From Variovorax sp. (GTDB lineage Bacteria > Pseudomonadota > Gammaproteobacteria > Burkholderiales > Burkholderiaceae_C), in contig SEGS01000017.1 in NCBI GenBank assembly GCA_004210915.1, positions 1-50,568 of the forward strand: DNA of 50,568 bases, read 5' to 3'. This document shows positions 7,747 to 18,736 of this stretch, piece by piece. The translations under genes were made by a program, and so were the position numbers. Below the pieces are notes generated by a model. That model was given only the letters and a program-made list of their open reading frames with translations, was not told where the DNA came from and made no database searches. Each line of letters starts with the position of its first letter. Position 1 is the stretch's first letter.

Positions 7747-8958
7747 ATGCATGTCTGTGTGCTCGGCGCCGGAATCGTCGGCCTCGCCACCGCATGGCTG
7801 TTGGTGCAGCAGGGGCACGAGGTCACCGTGCTCGACCGTGCAGTGCCCGGCGCAGGCGCCAGTGGCGGCAACGGGGCGCAGCTGAGCTACTCCTATGTGC
7901 AGCCGCTGGCCGATCCGTCGATCTGGGCCCAGTTGCCCAAGCTGCTGCTGTCGCCTGATTCGCCGCTCAAGCTGCGGCCGCAGCTCGATCCGCTGCAGTG
8001 GCGATGGGGGGTGGCCTTCCTGGCCGCCTGCAACGCGCGCACGTCGCGCGACACCACCGCCCGCCTGCTCGCACTGGCCGCCGAAAGCCGCACCGGTTTC
8101 GAGCGCATGCGGGCAGAGCTCGCACCCGACTGCGACTTTTCAGCCACCGGCAAGCTCGTGCTCTACGCCAATGAGGCGGGCCTGGCCGGCGCGCGGGCGC
8201 AGGTCGAGCTGCAGCGCACGATGGGCAGCGTGCAGCGCCTGGTGTCGCCCGATGAATGCGTTGCCATCGAACCGGCGCTGGCCCGCTACGCCGGGCAGAT
8301 CGTCGGCGCAGTCCACACGCCCAGCGAATGCGCGGCCGATTGCCTCAAGGTCTGCGAAGCGCTGGCGCGCGCGCTGCAGGCGCGCGGCACGCGCTTCCTG
8401 CTCGACACCGAGGTGCGCGGCTTCGATGTGCGACAAGGGCGCATCGCCGCGGCGAAAACCAGTGAGGGGGACCTCCCTGCCGATGCCTTTGTGATGGCGC
8501 TGGGAACGGCATCGCATCGCCTGGCGCGCACGCTGGGCACCTGGCTGCCCGTGTACCCGCTCAAGGGCTACAGCATCACGGTCGATGTCGATCCGGCGCC
8601 CGGGGCGGCGCCGCAGGTCAGCGTGACGGACAGCGCGCGCAAGGTGGTGTTCGCGCGCATCGGCGGCCGCTTGCGGGTGGCGGGCATGGCCGAGCTGGTC
8701 GGCCACGACGCGAGCATTCCGGCGGCACGCATCGACAGCCTCGTGGCCGCTACCCGCGCGGTGTTCCCCGGCGCGAGCGCCATGACCGATCTGCAACCCT
8801 GGACCGGCATGCGCCCGGCCACACCAACCGGCCTGCCCATCCTTGGCCGCCTGCCGAATGCACCGCAGAACATGCTCTTCAACACGGGCCACGGTGCGCT
8901 GGGCTTCACGCTGGCTTTCGGGTCTGCGCAACGGGTGGCCGCTGCACTGGGCAAGTGA
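7747..8958 (+). CDS. FAD-dependent D-amino-acid dehydrogenase-like oxidoreductase (DadA family)
   Basis: 403 residues. The N terminus VCVLGAGIVGLATAW is a dinucleotide-binding fold for FAD, with the acidic residue in VTVLDR binding ribose. YPLKGYSITV and the C-terminal GMRPATPTGLPILG are typical of DadA and related DAO-family enzymes that oxidatively deaminate D-amino acids and pass electrons to the quinone pool. It is slightly shorter than E. coli DadA (432), and no alanine racemase gene is adjacent, so another amine substrate is possible. GAGGAG lies about 11 bases before the ATG. It ends 18 bases before the stop of polA, in convergent orientation. Confidence 0.85.
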   Translation: MHVCVLGAGIVGLATAWLLVQQGHEVTVLDRAVPGAGASGGNGAQLSYSYVQPLADPSIWAQLPKLLLSPDSPLKLRPQLDPLQWRWGVAFLAACNARTSRDTTARLLALAAESRTGFERMRAELAPDCDFSATGKLVLYANEAGLAGARAQVELQRTMGSVQRLVSPDECVAIEPALARYAGQIVGAVHTPSECAADCLKVCEALARALQARGTRFLLDTEVRGFDVRQGRIAAAKTSEGDLPADAFVMALGTASHRLARTLGTWLPVYPLKGYSITVDVDPAPGAAPQVSVTDSARKVVFARIGGRLRVAGMAELVGHDASIPAARIDSLVAATRAVFPGASAMTDLQPWTGMRPATPTGLPILGRLPNAPQNMLFNTGHGALGFTLAFGSAQRVAAALGK

Positions 8959-8976
8959 TCGGGGCGAGCGGCGCGC

Positions 8977-11793
8977 TCAGTGCGCCTGCTCCCAGTTCGG
9001 CCCGAAGCCGATCTCGGCCAGCAGCGGCACCTGCAGGTCGGCGACGCCGGCCATGAGCTTCGGGATCTCGGTGCGCACCCACTCGACTTCGGCCTCGGGC
9101 ACCTCGAACACCAGTTCGTCGTGCACTTGCATGATCATCTTCGTGCCGCGTTGCTCGGCATCGAGCACCGCTTGCACCTTGTTCATGCTGAGCTTGATGA
9201 GGTCGGCCGCGGTGCCCTGCATCGGCGCGTTGATGGCTGCGCGCTCGGCGCCGCCGCGGCGCGGCCCGTTGGGTGAGTTGATCTCGGGCAGGTAGAGGCG
9301 CCGGCCGAACACGGTCTCGACATAGCCCTTTTCCTTGGCCAGCGCCTTGGTCTCGTCCATGTAGATCTTTACGCCCGGGTAGCGCGCGAAGTAGCGGTCG
9401 ATGTACGAGGCGGCTGCCTTGGTTTCGATGCCCAGGTTGCGCGCCAGGCCAAAGCTGCTCATGCCGTAGATGAGCCCAAAGTTGATGACCTTCGCATAGC
9501 GCCGCTGCTCGCTCGACACCTGGTCGGGCGTGCTGCCGAAGACCTCGGCCGCCGTCGCGCGGTGCACGTCGATGCCCTCGCGGAAGGCGCGCAGCAGCGA
9601 ATCGTCGCCGCTGATGTGGGCCATGATGCGCAGCTCGATCTGCGAATAGTCAGCGCTCGCGATCACGCTGCCCGCGGGCGCCACGAAGGCCTCGCGCACG
9701 CGCCGGCCTTCGGCTGTGCGAATCGGAATGTTCTGCAGGTTCGGGTCGTTGCTCGACAGGCGCCCCGTCACCGCCACGGCCTGCGCGTAGTGCGTGTGCA
9801 CGCGGCCGCTGCGCGGGTTCGCGAGCTGGCCCAACTTGTCGGTGTAGGTGCCCTTGAGCTTGGAGAGACTGCGGTGCTCGAGGATCTTCTTGGGCAGCGG
9901 ATAGTCCTCGGCCAGCTTCTCGAGCACCTCTTCGTCGGTGCTTGGTGCGCCGCTCGGCGTCTTCTTGATGACGGGCAGGCCGAGCTTGTTGAAGAAGATG
10001 TCGCCGATCTGCTTGGGACTGCCCAGGTTGAAGGGCTGGCCGGCGATTTCGTAGGCCTCCTGCTCGATCGCCATGATGCGGGTCCCCAGCTCGTGGCTTT
10101 GCGTGGCGAGCAGTGGCGCGTCGATCAGCACGCCGTTGCGTTCAATGCGGTAGAGCGATTCGCTCGATTCCATCTCGAGCTCGTAGATGAAGCGCAGCTT
10201 GTCGTCTTTCTCCAGCTGCGGCCAGAGCGTCCGGTGCACGTCGAGTGTCTGGTCGCTGTCCTCGCACGAATACTCGGCGGCTTTTGCAATGTCGACCTGG
10301 CTGAAAGAGATCTGGTGCGCGCCCTTGCCGCACAGGTCTTCGTAGCTGATGCCGCTGCGGCCCAGGTGCCGCTCGGCCAGGCTCGACAGGCCGTGCGGCT
10401 TGTGCACTTCCAGCACATAGCTTTGCAGCATGGTGTCGTGGGCGTAGCCCAGTACTTCGATGCCGTGGTTGGCGAACACATGGCGGTCGTACTTGATGTG
10501 CTGGCCCAGCTTTTTCTTCTCGCCGTTCTCCAGCCAGGGCTTGAGCTTGGCCAGCACCTCGTCGATCGGCAACTGCGCGGGCGCGTCGGGGTAGTTGTGC
10601 GCGAGCGGGATGTAAGCCGCCTCGCCCGGCGTGACGCTGAAGCTCACGCCGACGATCTGCGCCACCATCTCATCGAGCGAAGTGGTCTCGGTGTCGACGG
10701 CGGCAAGCTCCGCCGCGTCGAGCTTCGCGAGCCAGGGGTCGAGCTGCTCCCAGGTGGTGATCGTGTCGTACTTCAGGTTGCTCGCGGGCGCGGCGGCTTC
10801 CAGCGCAGCGATCTCGGAAGGTTCGTCGAACAGGCCGCTCTGGTCGGTACTCGTCTTCGAGGCGGACTTCTTCTTGTTGTTTTCTTCGATGAGTTCAGGC
10901 GGCACCTCCAGTGCCTCGAGGCCCTTCACCAGACTCTTGAAGCCGAACCTCTCGTAGAACGGCTTGAGCGCTTCGGTCTGCGGCGCGCCCACCGGCAGGC
11001 CTTCGAGCGAGGGCAGACCAGCGACGTGGCCGTCCAGGTCGCAATCGGTGCGGATGGTCACGAGCTTCTTGCTCAAGGGCAGCTTGTCGAGCGCGGCGCG
11101 CAGGTTCTCGCCAGCCGCACCCTTGACCTCGGCCGCGCGCTCGATCAGTGCGTCGAGCGAGCCGTATTCGAGCAGCCATTTGGCAGCGGTCTTCGGGCCG
11201 ACCTTGGGCACGCCGGGCACGTTGTCGACCGTGTCGCCCACGAGCGTCTGGTAATCCACCATCAGCTCGGGCGGCACGCCGAACTCGGCCGTCACGCCCG
11301 CCACGTCGCGCCGCTTGCCGTTCATGGTGTCGATGATGGTGATGTGTTCATCGACCAGCTGGCTCAGATCCTTGTCGCCACTGGAGACGATCACCTCGAC
11401 GCCCTGCGCGGCCGCGACCTTGGCCAGCGTGCCGATCACGTCGTCGGCCTCCACGTCGGGCACCGTCAGCACCGGCCAGCCCAGCAGCCGCACCACCTCG
11501 TGGATCGGCGGGATCTGGCTGCGCAGATCGTCGGGCATCGGCGAGCGGTTGGCCTTGTATTCGGGGTACCAATCGTCGCGAAAGGTCTTGCCGGGCGCAT
11601 CGAAGATGCAGGCGGCGTAGTCGGCGCGCACCTCGCGGCGCAGCGCGGTCATCATGTTGATCATTCCGCGGATCGCGCCGGTCGCGGGGCTGCTGGCGTC
11701 GCCCGGCACCGCGCGCAGGTCAGGCATGGCGTGGAAGGCGCGGTAGAGGTAGCTCGAACCGTCCACGAGCAGCAGGGTTTTCTTGTCGGTCAT
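8977..11793 (-). CDS. polA: DNA polymerase I
   Basis: 938 residues, normal length for Pol I. Start chosen at KKTLLLVDGSSYLYRAFH, the family N terminus. Residues 1-300 form the 5'-3' exonuclease (DAPGKTFR, GDKDLSQL, GVPKVGPKTA). The 3'-5' proofreading domain (about 330-520) keeps the acidic residues of motif I (VDTETTSLD), motif II (KYDR) and motif III (YSCEDSDQT), so it should be active. The polymerase domain has DYSQIELRIM, the O-helix region RRYAKVINFGLIYGMS and VHDELVFEV. It fills gaps in repair and removes Okazaki primers. It is divergent from the DUF2782-like gene, a neighbourhood also known in Pseudomonas. Confidence 0.97.
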   Translation of the reverse strand: MTDKKTLLLVDGSSYLYRAFHAMPDLRAVPGDASSPATGAIRGMINMMTALRREVRADYAACIFDAPGKTFRDDWYPEYKANRSPMPDDLRSQIPPIHEVVRLLGWPVLTVPDVEADDVIGTLAKVAAAQGVEVIVSSGDKDLSQLVDEHITIIDTMNGKRRDVAGVTAEFGVPPELMVDYQTLVGDTVDNVPGVPKVGPKTAAKWLLEYGSLDALIERAAEVKGAAGENLRAALDKLPLSKKLVTIRTDCDLDGHVAGLPSLEGLPVGAPQTEALKPFYERFGFKSLVKGLEALEVPPELIEENNKKKSASKTSTDQSGLFDEPSEIAALEAAAPASNLKYDTITTWEQLDPWLAKLDAAELAAVDTETTSLDEMVAQIVGVSFSVTPGEAAYIPLAHNYPDAPAQLPIDEVLAKLKPWLENGEKKKLGQHIKYDRHVFANHGIEVLGYAHDTMLQSYVLEVHKPHGLSSLAERHLGRSGISYEDLCGKGAHQISFSQVDIAKAAEYSCEDSDQTLDVHRTLWPQLEKDDKLRFIYELEMESSESLYRIERNGVLIDAPLLATQSHELGTRIMAIEQEAYEIAGQPFNLGSPKQIGDIFFNKLGLPVIKKTPSGAPSTDEEVLEKLAEDYPLPKKILEHRSLSKLKGTYTDKLGQLANPRSGRVHTHYAQAVAVTGRLSSNDPNLQNIPIRTAEGRRVREAFVAPAGSVIASADYSQIELRIMAHISGDDSLLRAFREGIDVHRATAAEVFGSTPDQVSSEQRRYAKVINFGLIYGMSSFGLARNLGIETKAAASYIDRYFARYPGVKIYMDETKALAKEKGYVETVFGRRLYLPEINSPNGPRRGGAERAAINAPMQGTAADLIKLSMNKVQAVLDAEQRGTKMIMQVHDELVFEVPEAEVEWVRTEIPKLMAGVADLQVPLLAEIGFGPNWEQAH

Positions 11794-11877
11794 CGCGGCA
11801 TTTTGCCGCGCGGCCGCGGGGCGCCTCGAGACATCCTGCAGGGCCCGCGGCTGACAGCGCGCGTGCGGGTCGCCACC

Positions 11878-11883
11878 TACAAT
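11878..11883 (+). promoter_or_regulatory. -10-like element just before the DUF2782-like gene
   Basis: TACAAT lies only six bases before the ATG at 11890, so a transcript from it would have almost no leader. A CTGACA sits upstream but is 21 bases away, too far for a normal -35. No ribosome site is seen before this ATG, which fits a leaderless message. Prediction only. Confidence 0.35.
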
Positions 11884-11889
11884 CGCGCC

Positions 11890-12258
11890 ATGGCTTCCAC
11901 CCTCCTCCTCATCGCCCGCCGTACTGCACTGGCATTGGCTTGCGCCGCACCTCTTTTCGCCGCGCACGCGCAGACGGCGCCGCAGCCTGCCCCGGCGCCG
12001 CCGGACGTGCAGGCCACCCCGGGCGCCGATGAAGGCCGCAAGACCCAGAAGGTCGAGAACATCCACGTCGAGGACAGCGGCGCTTCGGTCGACGAAGTGC
12101 GCTATGGCGGCCGGACGCAAAGCATCACCGTGCAGCCCAAGGCGAATGTGCCCGGCTACCAGGTGCTCCCCGACGACGGCGGCCGCTCGCGCCAGGGCGC
12201 GGGCGAGACCAGCTCGAGCGGCAATGGCCCGCGCGTCTGGAACGTGCTGAAGTTCTGA
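11890..12258 (+). CDS. DUF2782-like exported protein between polA and thrB
   Basis: 122 residues. A signal peptide (hydrophobic about residues 5-26, ending AAHA) is followed by an Ala/Pro-rich linker and a small basic/polar domain containing VDEVRYGGRTQSITVQP and GYQVLPDDG. In Pseudomonas a small DUF2782 protein lies between polA and the APH-type homoserine kinase gene, exactly as here; I assign the family from this position and the GGR...I.V.P..G..Y pattern. Function unknown. It is probably co-transcribed with thrB, which begins seven bases after its stop. Confidence 0.7.
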   Translation: MASTLLLIARRTALALACAAPLFAAHAQTAPQPAPAPPDVQATPGADEGRKTQKVENIHVEDSGASVDEVRYGGRTQSITVQPKANVPGYQVLPDDGGRSRQGAGETSSSGNGPRVWNVLKF

Positions 12259-12265
12259 GCGGCCC

Positions 12266-13309
12266 GTGGCAGTCTTCACGGAAGTCGGGTTCGACGAAGC
12301 CGACGCACTGGTGCAACGCCTGGGCCTTGGGGCGCTGGAAGAATTGCGCGGCATCGAGGGCGGGATTGAGAACACCAACTACTTCGCCACGACCGCCCAC
12401 GGCGAATTCGTCCTGACCCTGTTCGAGCGCCTCGGCGCCGACCAGTTGCCGTACTACCTGTGCCTGATGAAACATCTGGCATCGCGCGGCATCCCGGTCC
12501 CGGAGCCGGTGGCCGACCCGGCTGTCGCGCCGCCGGCTGGCCCGATGCTGTCCGTCGCGGCCGATGCGCCATGCGAACTGCTGCATCGCGTCGCCGGCAA
12601 GCCCGCGGCGGTGGTGCAGCGGCTCTCGGGCCGCAGTGAGCTGGCACCGACAGCCGCCCACGCCGCGCAGTTGGGCGAGCTCCTCGCGCGCATGCACCTG
12701 GCCGGCAGGGACTTCGCGCGCATCCAGCCCAACCTGCGCGGGCTGCCGTGGTGGAACGAGACGGCCCCGGTGGTCCTGCCCCACCTCGACGCGGCGCAAG
12801 CGGATTTGCTCCGCAGCGAGCTGGCCTACCAGAACCACGTCGCGGCCTCGTCCGCGTGGGCAGCCCTGCCGCGCGGTCCGGTGCACGCCGACCTGTTTCG
12901 CGACAACGTGATGTTTGCGACCGAGGGCGATGCGCATGCGCCGCGTCTAACCGGTGTGTTCGACTTCTACTTCGCGGGCACCGACAGCTGGCTGTTCGAC
13001 CTCGCCGTCTGCCTGAACGACTGGGCCATCGATCTGGCAACCGGTGTGCACGATGCCGAACGCGCCGACGCGCTGCTGTCGGCCTACCAGCGCGTCCGCC
13101 CGCTGCACGCCGCAGAGCGCGCGCTGCTGCCGGCCATGCAGCGCGCCGCGGCGCTGCGCTTCTGGATCTCGCGGCTGTGGGACTTTCATTTGCCGCGCGA
13201 AGCCAGCATGCTCACACCCCACGACCCCACGCACTTCGAGCGCGTGCTGCGGGAGCGCGTGGCGCGCCTTTCCCTTTCGACCACGGCACCCGAGCCGATG
13301 GTGGCCTGA
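12266..13309 (+). CDS. thrB: Homoserine kinase, APH-like type
   Basis: 347 residues, GTG start seven bases after the preceding stop. It has the aminoglycoside-phosphotransferase fold used by the beta/gamma-proteobacterial ThrB: GIEGGIENTNYFA near the N terminus (nucleotide loop), the catalytic loop VHADLFRDNVMF, and the metal-binding segment GVFDFYFAGTDSWLFDLA. It phosphorylates homoserine to O-phosphohomoserine in threonine synthesis in the cytoplasm. Other threonine genes are not in the window. The neighbouring polA and DUF2782-like gene support the assignment over a generic kinase. Confidence 0.92.
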   Translation: MAVFTEVGFDEADALVQRLGLGALEELRGIEGGIENTNYFATTAHGEFVLTLFERLGADQLPYYLCLMKHLASRGIPVPEPVADPAVAPPAGPMLSVAADAPCELLHRVAGKPAAVVQRLSGRSELAPTAAHAAQLGELLARMHLAGRDFARIQPNLRGLPWWNETAPVVLPHLDAAQADLLRSELAYQNHVAASSAWAALPRGPVHADLFRDNVMFATEGDAHAPRLTGVFDFYFAGTDSWLFDLAVCLNDWAIDLATGVHDAERADALLSAYQRVRPLHAAERALLPAMQRAAALRFWISRLWDFHLPREASMLTPHDPTHFERVLRERVARLSLSTTAPEPMVA

Positions 13310-13317
13310 CCGACACC

Positions 13318-14109
13318 ATGAAACTGCACATCGTCCCGGCACGCAACGGCGTCGAATGGGTTCGCCTCGGCCTGCGGGCCTTCTGGCGCCAGCCGCTGGC
13401 CTTCGTGTCGCTGTTCTTCCTGTTCATGGCGCTGATCTCGATCGCGTCGCAGCTGCCGCTGGTTGGCAGCATCGTGGCGCCGATCCTGCTGCCCTTCATG
13501 ACGCTGGCGTTGATGGTGGCCACCTCCGTCGCGCACGCCAACGAGACCGGCAAGCCCACCGCGCCTGCGATGTTCATCGCCGCCATGGAGGCGGTGCGCG
13601 CGCAGCGGCGCCCGCTGATCGTGTTGGGGGTCATCTCGGCCGTCTACTTTGTCGCCGCCGTGGCGCTGTCCGCCCTGGTGGATGGCGGGGTGCTGGCCGG
13701 CGCCTACCTGCTCGATGAAACCGTCACGCCGGAGGTGATGGCCGGTAGCGAATTCCAGACGGCGCGACTGCTCGTCATGTGCCTGAACCTGCCGCTGTCT
13801 CTCGCGATGTGGCACGCGCCGGCGCTGATCCACTGGCACGGCGTGGAACCGGTCAAGAGCCTGTTCTTCAGCGTGGTGGCGCTGTTCCGCAACTTCACCG
13901 CCTACGCGATGTTCTGCATCACCTGGTTCGGCGTCTTCATGATCGCGGGCATCCTGCTGGGCCTGGTCGCGACCTTGCTGGTGGCCATGGGCGCAGGCGG
14001 CGTGGCCTCGGTGGGCACCATGCTGATGATCGGCTGCGCCATGGTGCTGGCCGCCATGTCGCTGAGCTCGACTTGGTTCACCTTCCGCGACAGCTTCGAC
14101 GCGGACTGA
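13318..14109 (+). CDS. BPSS1780-type inner-membrane protein
   Basis: 263 residues with five to six hydrophobic spans (around 28-48, 50-68, 98-118, 140-160, 190-215, 220-245). The N terminus LHIVPARNGVEWVRLG is characteristic of a family of Burkholderiales membrane proteins named after BPSS1780. No catalytic motif is visible and the function is unknown. It starts eight bases after the thrB stop, so it is probably in the same operon. A polar segment between the second and third spans (HANETGKPTAP) is the main conserved loop. Confidence 0.8.
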   Translation: MKLHIVPARNGVEWVRLGLRAFWRQPLAFVSLFFLFMALISIASQLPLVGSIVAPILLPFMTLALMVATSVAHANETGKPTAPAMFIAAMEAVRAQRRPLIVLGVISAVYFVAAVALSALVDGGVLAGAYLLDETVTPEVMAGSEFQTARLLVMCLNLPLSLAMWHAPALIHWHGVEPVKSLFFSVVALFRNFTAYAMFCITWFGVFMIAGILLGLVATLLVAMGAGGVASVGTMLMIGCAMVLAAMSLSSTWFTFRDSFDAD

Positions 14110-14156
14110 GCGGCGTTGAACGCCGTCATGCCCTGGCGGATCACCGCCCGAATGCC

Positions 14157-14987
14157 GTGAGCGGTTCCCCGCGTTCTGCGCGCATCCTGCGCCCTGCCCT
14201 GGCGCTGATCGGCGCGCTGTTGCTGCTCGACAGCATCGCGCTGCTGGCCACCGGCCGCTTCCATTTCGGTGTGGTGTTGCCCGGGCTCATCGGCGCAGCG
14301 TTCCTGTGGCTTGCATGGCGCTGGTCCGCGCTGCAGCACTGGCGCGCGCCGCCGGCGCCGCGATGGCGTGGATGGTTGTGGCGGGCCGGCTGGGTCGGCT
14401 TTTTCGCGTGGCTGGCGAGCGTCGCGCTGTTCTTCGGCCTGATCGGCGCCGACCACTCGGTGGACGCGCGCAAGACGGGTGCGCCGGCCGTCATCCTCGT
14501 GCTGGGGTCCGGCACGCCGAACTGCGCGGCATCGTCCACCTTGGCCGCGCGTCTGGATGTGGCGCTGGCGCAAGCCGCGCTCTGGCCGCAGGCGCCCGTT
14601 CTGGTCAGCGGCGGCCCGGACTTCGGACGGCAGTGCACCGAGGCCGGCGTGATGGCCGAGTACCTGCGGGCGCGCGGCATAAATGAAAGACGGCTGCTGC
14701 AGGAGCCGCAAAGCACCAGCACCGAGGAGAACCTGCGCTTCAGCCTTCCCGTGATGGCTGCGCACGGGCTGATGTCACAAGACCCGGCGACCAGCCGCGG
14801 CGGGCCGCCTCCGGTGCTGATCGTGACCAGCGACTTCCACGCCTTGCGCGCGCGCCTGATCGCCTACCGCGCCGGCTACCGGCAGGTGGCGAGTGCGGGT
14901 GCGCCGACGCCGCTCTACCTGCGCTACAACGCCTGGCTGCGCGAGTATTTCGCTTTCGGCAGCGGCTGGCTGCTCAAAGAGTTCTGA
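14157..14987 (+). CDS. YdcF/DUF218-family membrane-anchored protein
   Basis: 276 residues from the GTG at 14157, the first usable start in this frame downstream of the BPSS1780 gene. Three N-terminal hydrophobic spans (about 10-30, 34-55, 80-102) are followed by a DUF218 domain: VILVLGSGTPN, LVSGGPDF, EPQSTSTEENLRFS and VTSDFHALRARLIAYRAG. Related proteins (SanA, ElyC, YdcF) are linked to envelope integrity and peptidoglycan precursor metabolism; which role applies here is unknown. The domain probably faces the periplasm. The gene is convergent with uvrD, with 20 bases between stops. Confidence 0.83.
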   Translation: MSGSPRSARILRPALALIGALLLLDSIALLATGRFHFGVVLPGLIGAAFLWLAWRWSALQHWRAPPAPRWRGWLWRAGWVGFFAWLASVALFFGLIGADHSVDARKTGAPAVILVLGSGTPNCAASSTLAARLDVALAQAALWPQAPVLVSGGPDFGRQCTEAGVMAEYLRARGINERRLLQEPQSTSTEENLRFSLPVMAAHGLMSQDPATSRGGPPPVLIVTSDFHALRARLIAYRAGYRQVASAGAPTPLYLRYNAWLREYFAFGSGWLLKEF

Positions 14988-15007
14988 GCGCGCGCTTCGG
15001 GCGGGGC

Positions 15008-17431
<2,424 letters not shown>

Positions 17432-17561
17432 CCGGGCATTGTAGAAAGCCGGGGCCTCTGGGCTGGCAGCGCGGGTTGATTGCGCTCCGAGACTGTCCGG
17501 CGCATAGGGTCTATACGAAAGTGCCCAGAAGGCACCGACCCGATCCGCCTAGAATCGCGCA

Positions 17562-17595
17562 CCGGGCCCAAGATTCTTGTCGCCCGGTTTTTTTT
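17562..17595 (+). terminator. Intrinsic terminator in the guaC leader
   Basis: Arms CCGGGC (17562-17567) and GCCCGG (17582-17587) enclose an inner CAAG/CTTG stem, and eight Ts follow directly (17588-17595). This is a textbook plus-strand Rho-independent terminator placed 96 bases before the guaC start. No plus-strand gene ends upstream (uvrD is divergent), so it either ends a short transcript or attenuates guaC. Just upstream, 17521-17535 contains a GTGCC/GGCAC inverted repeat and a TAGAAT -10-like hexamer at 17550-17555. Confidence 0.75.
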
Positions 17596-17690
17596 CGCCT
17601 GCCGAAGGCGACGGAGACCGGGGTCAGACCAAGCGCCCACGCCGCCGGAGATGGTTCCGCGGCGCACCTTCAACAGGAGCTTGGTTCCCC

Positions 17691-18668
17691 ATGCAAATCT
17701 TCGACTACGACAACATCCTGCTGCTGCCACGCAAGTGCCGTGTGGAAAGCCGTTCAGAGTGCGACGCGAGCGTCACGCTCGGCGGGCGCAGCTTCCGCCT
17801 TCCGGTCGTGCCGGCCAACATGAAGACCGTGGTCGACGAGACCATCTGTCTGTGGCTGGCGCAGAACGGCTACTTCTATGTGATGCACCGCTTCGACCTC
17901 GACAACATCGCGTTCGTCGAAGAGATGCAGGGCAAGGGTGTGTTCGCTTCGATCTCGCTGGGCGTGAAGAAGGCCGACTACGACACCGTCGACCAGTTCG
18001 TCGCCAAGGGCCTGGTGCCGGAATACATCACGATCGACATCGCGCACGGCCATGCCGACAGCGTGAAGAACATGATTGGCTACCTGAAGCAGAAGCTGCC
18101 GGGCGCCTTCGTGATCGCCGGCAACGTCGGCACACCCGAAGCGGTGATCGACCTCGAGAACTGGGGCGCCGACGCAACCAAGGTCGGCATCGGCCCGGGC
18201 AAGGTCTGTATCACGAAGCTGAAGACCGGCTTCGGCACCGGTGGCTGGCAACTGAGCGCGCTCAAGTGGTGTGCGCGCGTGGCGACGAAGCCCATCATTG
18301 CCGACGGCGGCATCCGCGACCACGGGGACATCGCCAAGAGCATCCGCTTCGGCGCATCGATGGTGATGATCGGCTCGCTGTTCGCGGGCCATGAAGAGTC
18401 GCCAGGCAAGACGGTCGAAGTCGACGGCGAACTCTTCAAGGAGTACTACGGCTCCGCGAGCGACTTCAACAAGGGCGAGTACAAGCACGTCGAAGGCAAG
18501 CGCATCCTCGAGCCGATCAAGGGCAAGCTGGCCAACACGCTGGTCGAGATGGAGCAGGACGTGCAGAGCTCGATCAGCTATGCCGGTGGCAAGAAGCTGA
18601 TGGACATCCGCAAGGTCAACTACGTCACGCTGGGCGGCACCAACGATGGCGAGCATCTATTGATGTAG
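17691..18668 (+). CDS. guaC: GMP reductase
   Basis: 325 residues, the length of the short bacterial GMP reductases; it lacks the CBS domains of IMP dehydrogenase. [16 protein letters not shown] opens the family, PANMKTV binds substrate, and the catalytic loop [17 protein letters not shown] carries the nucleophile Cys near residue 173; [14 protein letters not shown] and FGASMVMIG form the phosphate site. It reduces GMP to IMP with NADPH, feeding guanine nucleotides back to the purine pool. CAACAGGAGC lies just upstream of the ATG at 17691. An intrinsic terminator in the leader suggests regulated read-through. Confidence 0.93.
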   Translation: MQIFDYDNILLLPRKCRVESRSECDASVTLGGRSFRLPVVPANMKTVVDETICLWLAQNGYFYVMHRFDLDNIAFVEEMQGKGVFASISLGVKKADYDTVDQFVAKGLVPEYITIDIAHGHADSVKNMIGYLKQKLPGAFVIAGNVGTPEAVIDLENWGADATKVGIGPGKVCITKLKTGFGTGGWQLSALKWCARVATKPIIADGGIRDHGDIAKSIRFGASMVMIGSLFAGHEESPGKTVEVDGELFKEYYGSASDFNKGEYKHVEGKRILEPIKGKLANTLVEMEQDVQSSISYAGGKKLMDIRKVNYVTLGGTNDGEHLLM

Positions 18669-18724
18669 CCCCCTGGCCCTCAACGGGGCAACACCCGCGG
18701 GCGGCGAAGCGGGTTCCGCGGTGT
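18668..18724. terminator. Paired hairpins between convergent guaC and hydrolase genes
   Basis: Two dyads: GCCCC/GGGGC right after the guaC stop, then ACACCCGCGG (18691-18700) with CCGCGGTGT (18716-18724). There is no T-run, so it may be a repeated intergenic hairpin, common in Comamonadaceae, rather than a classic terminator. Confidence 0.4.
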
Positions 18725-18736
18725 ACCCGGAAAAAG

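Noticed and set aside
9562..11889. Long plus-strand frame opposite polA, continuous with the DUF2782-like gene.
   Set aside because: It mirrors polA codons, encodes low-complexity Val/His/Arg-rich sequence, and the signal peptide of the real gene starts only at 11890.
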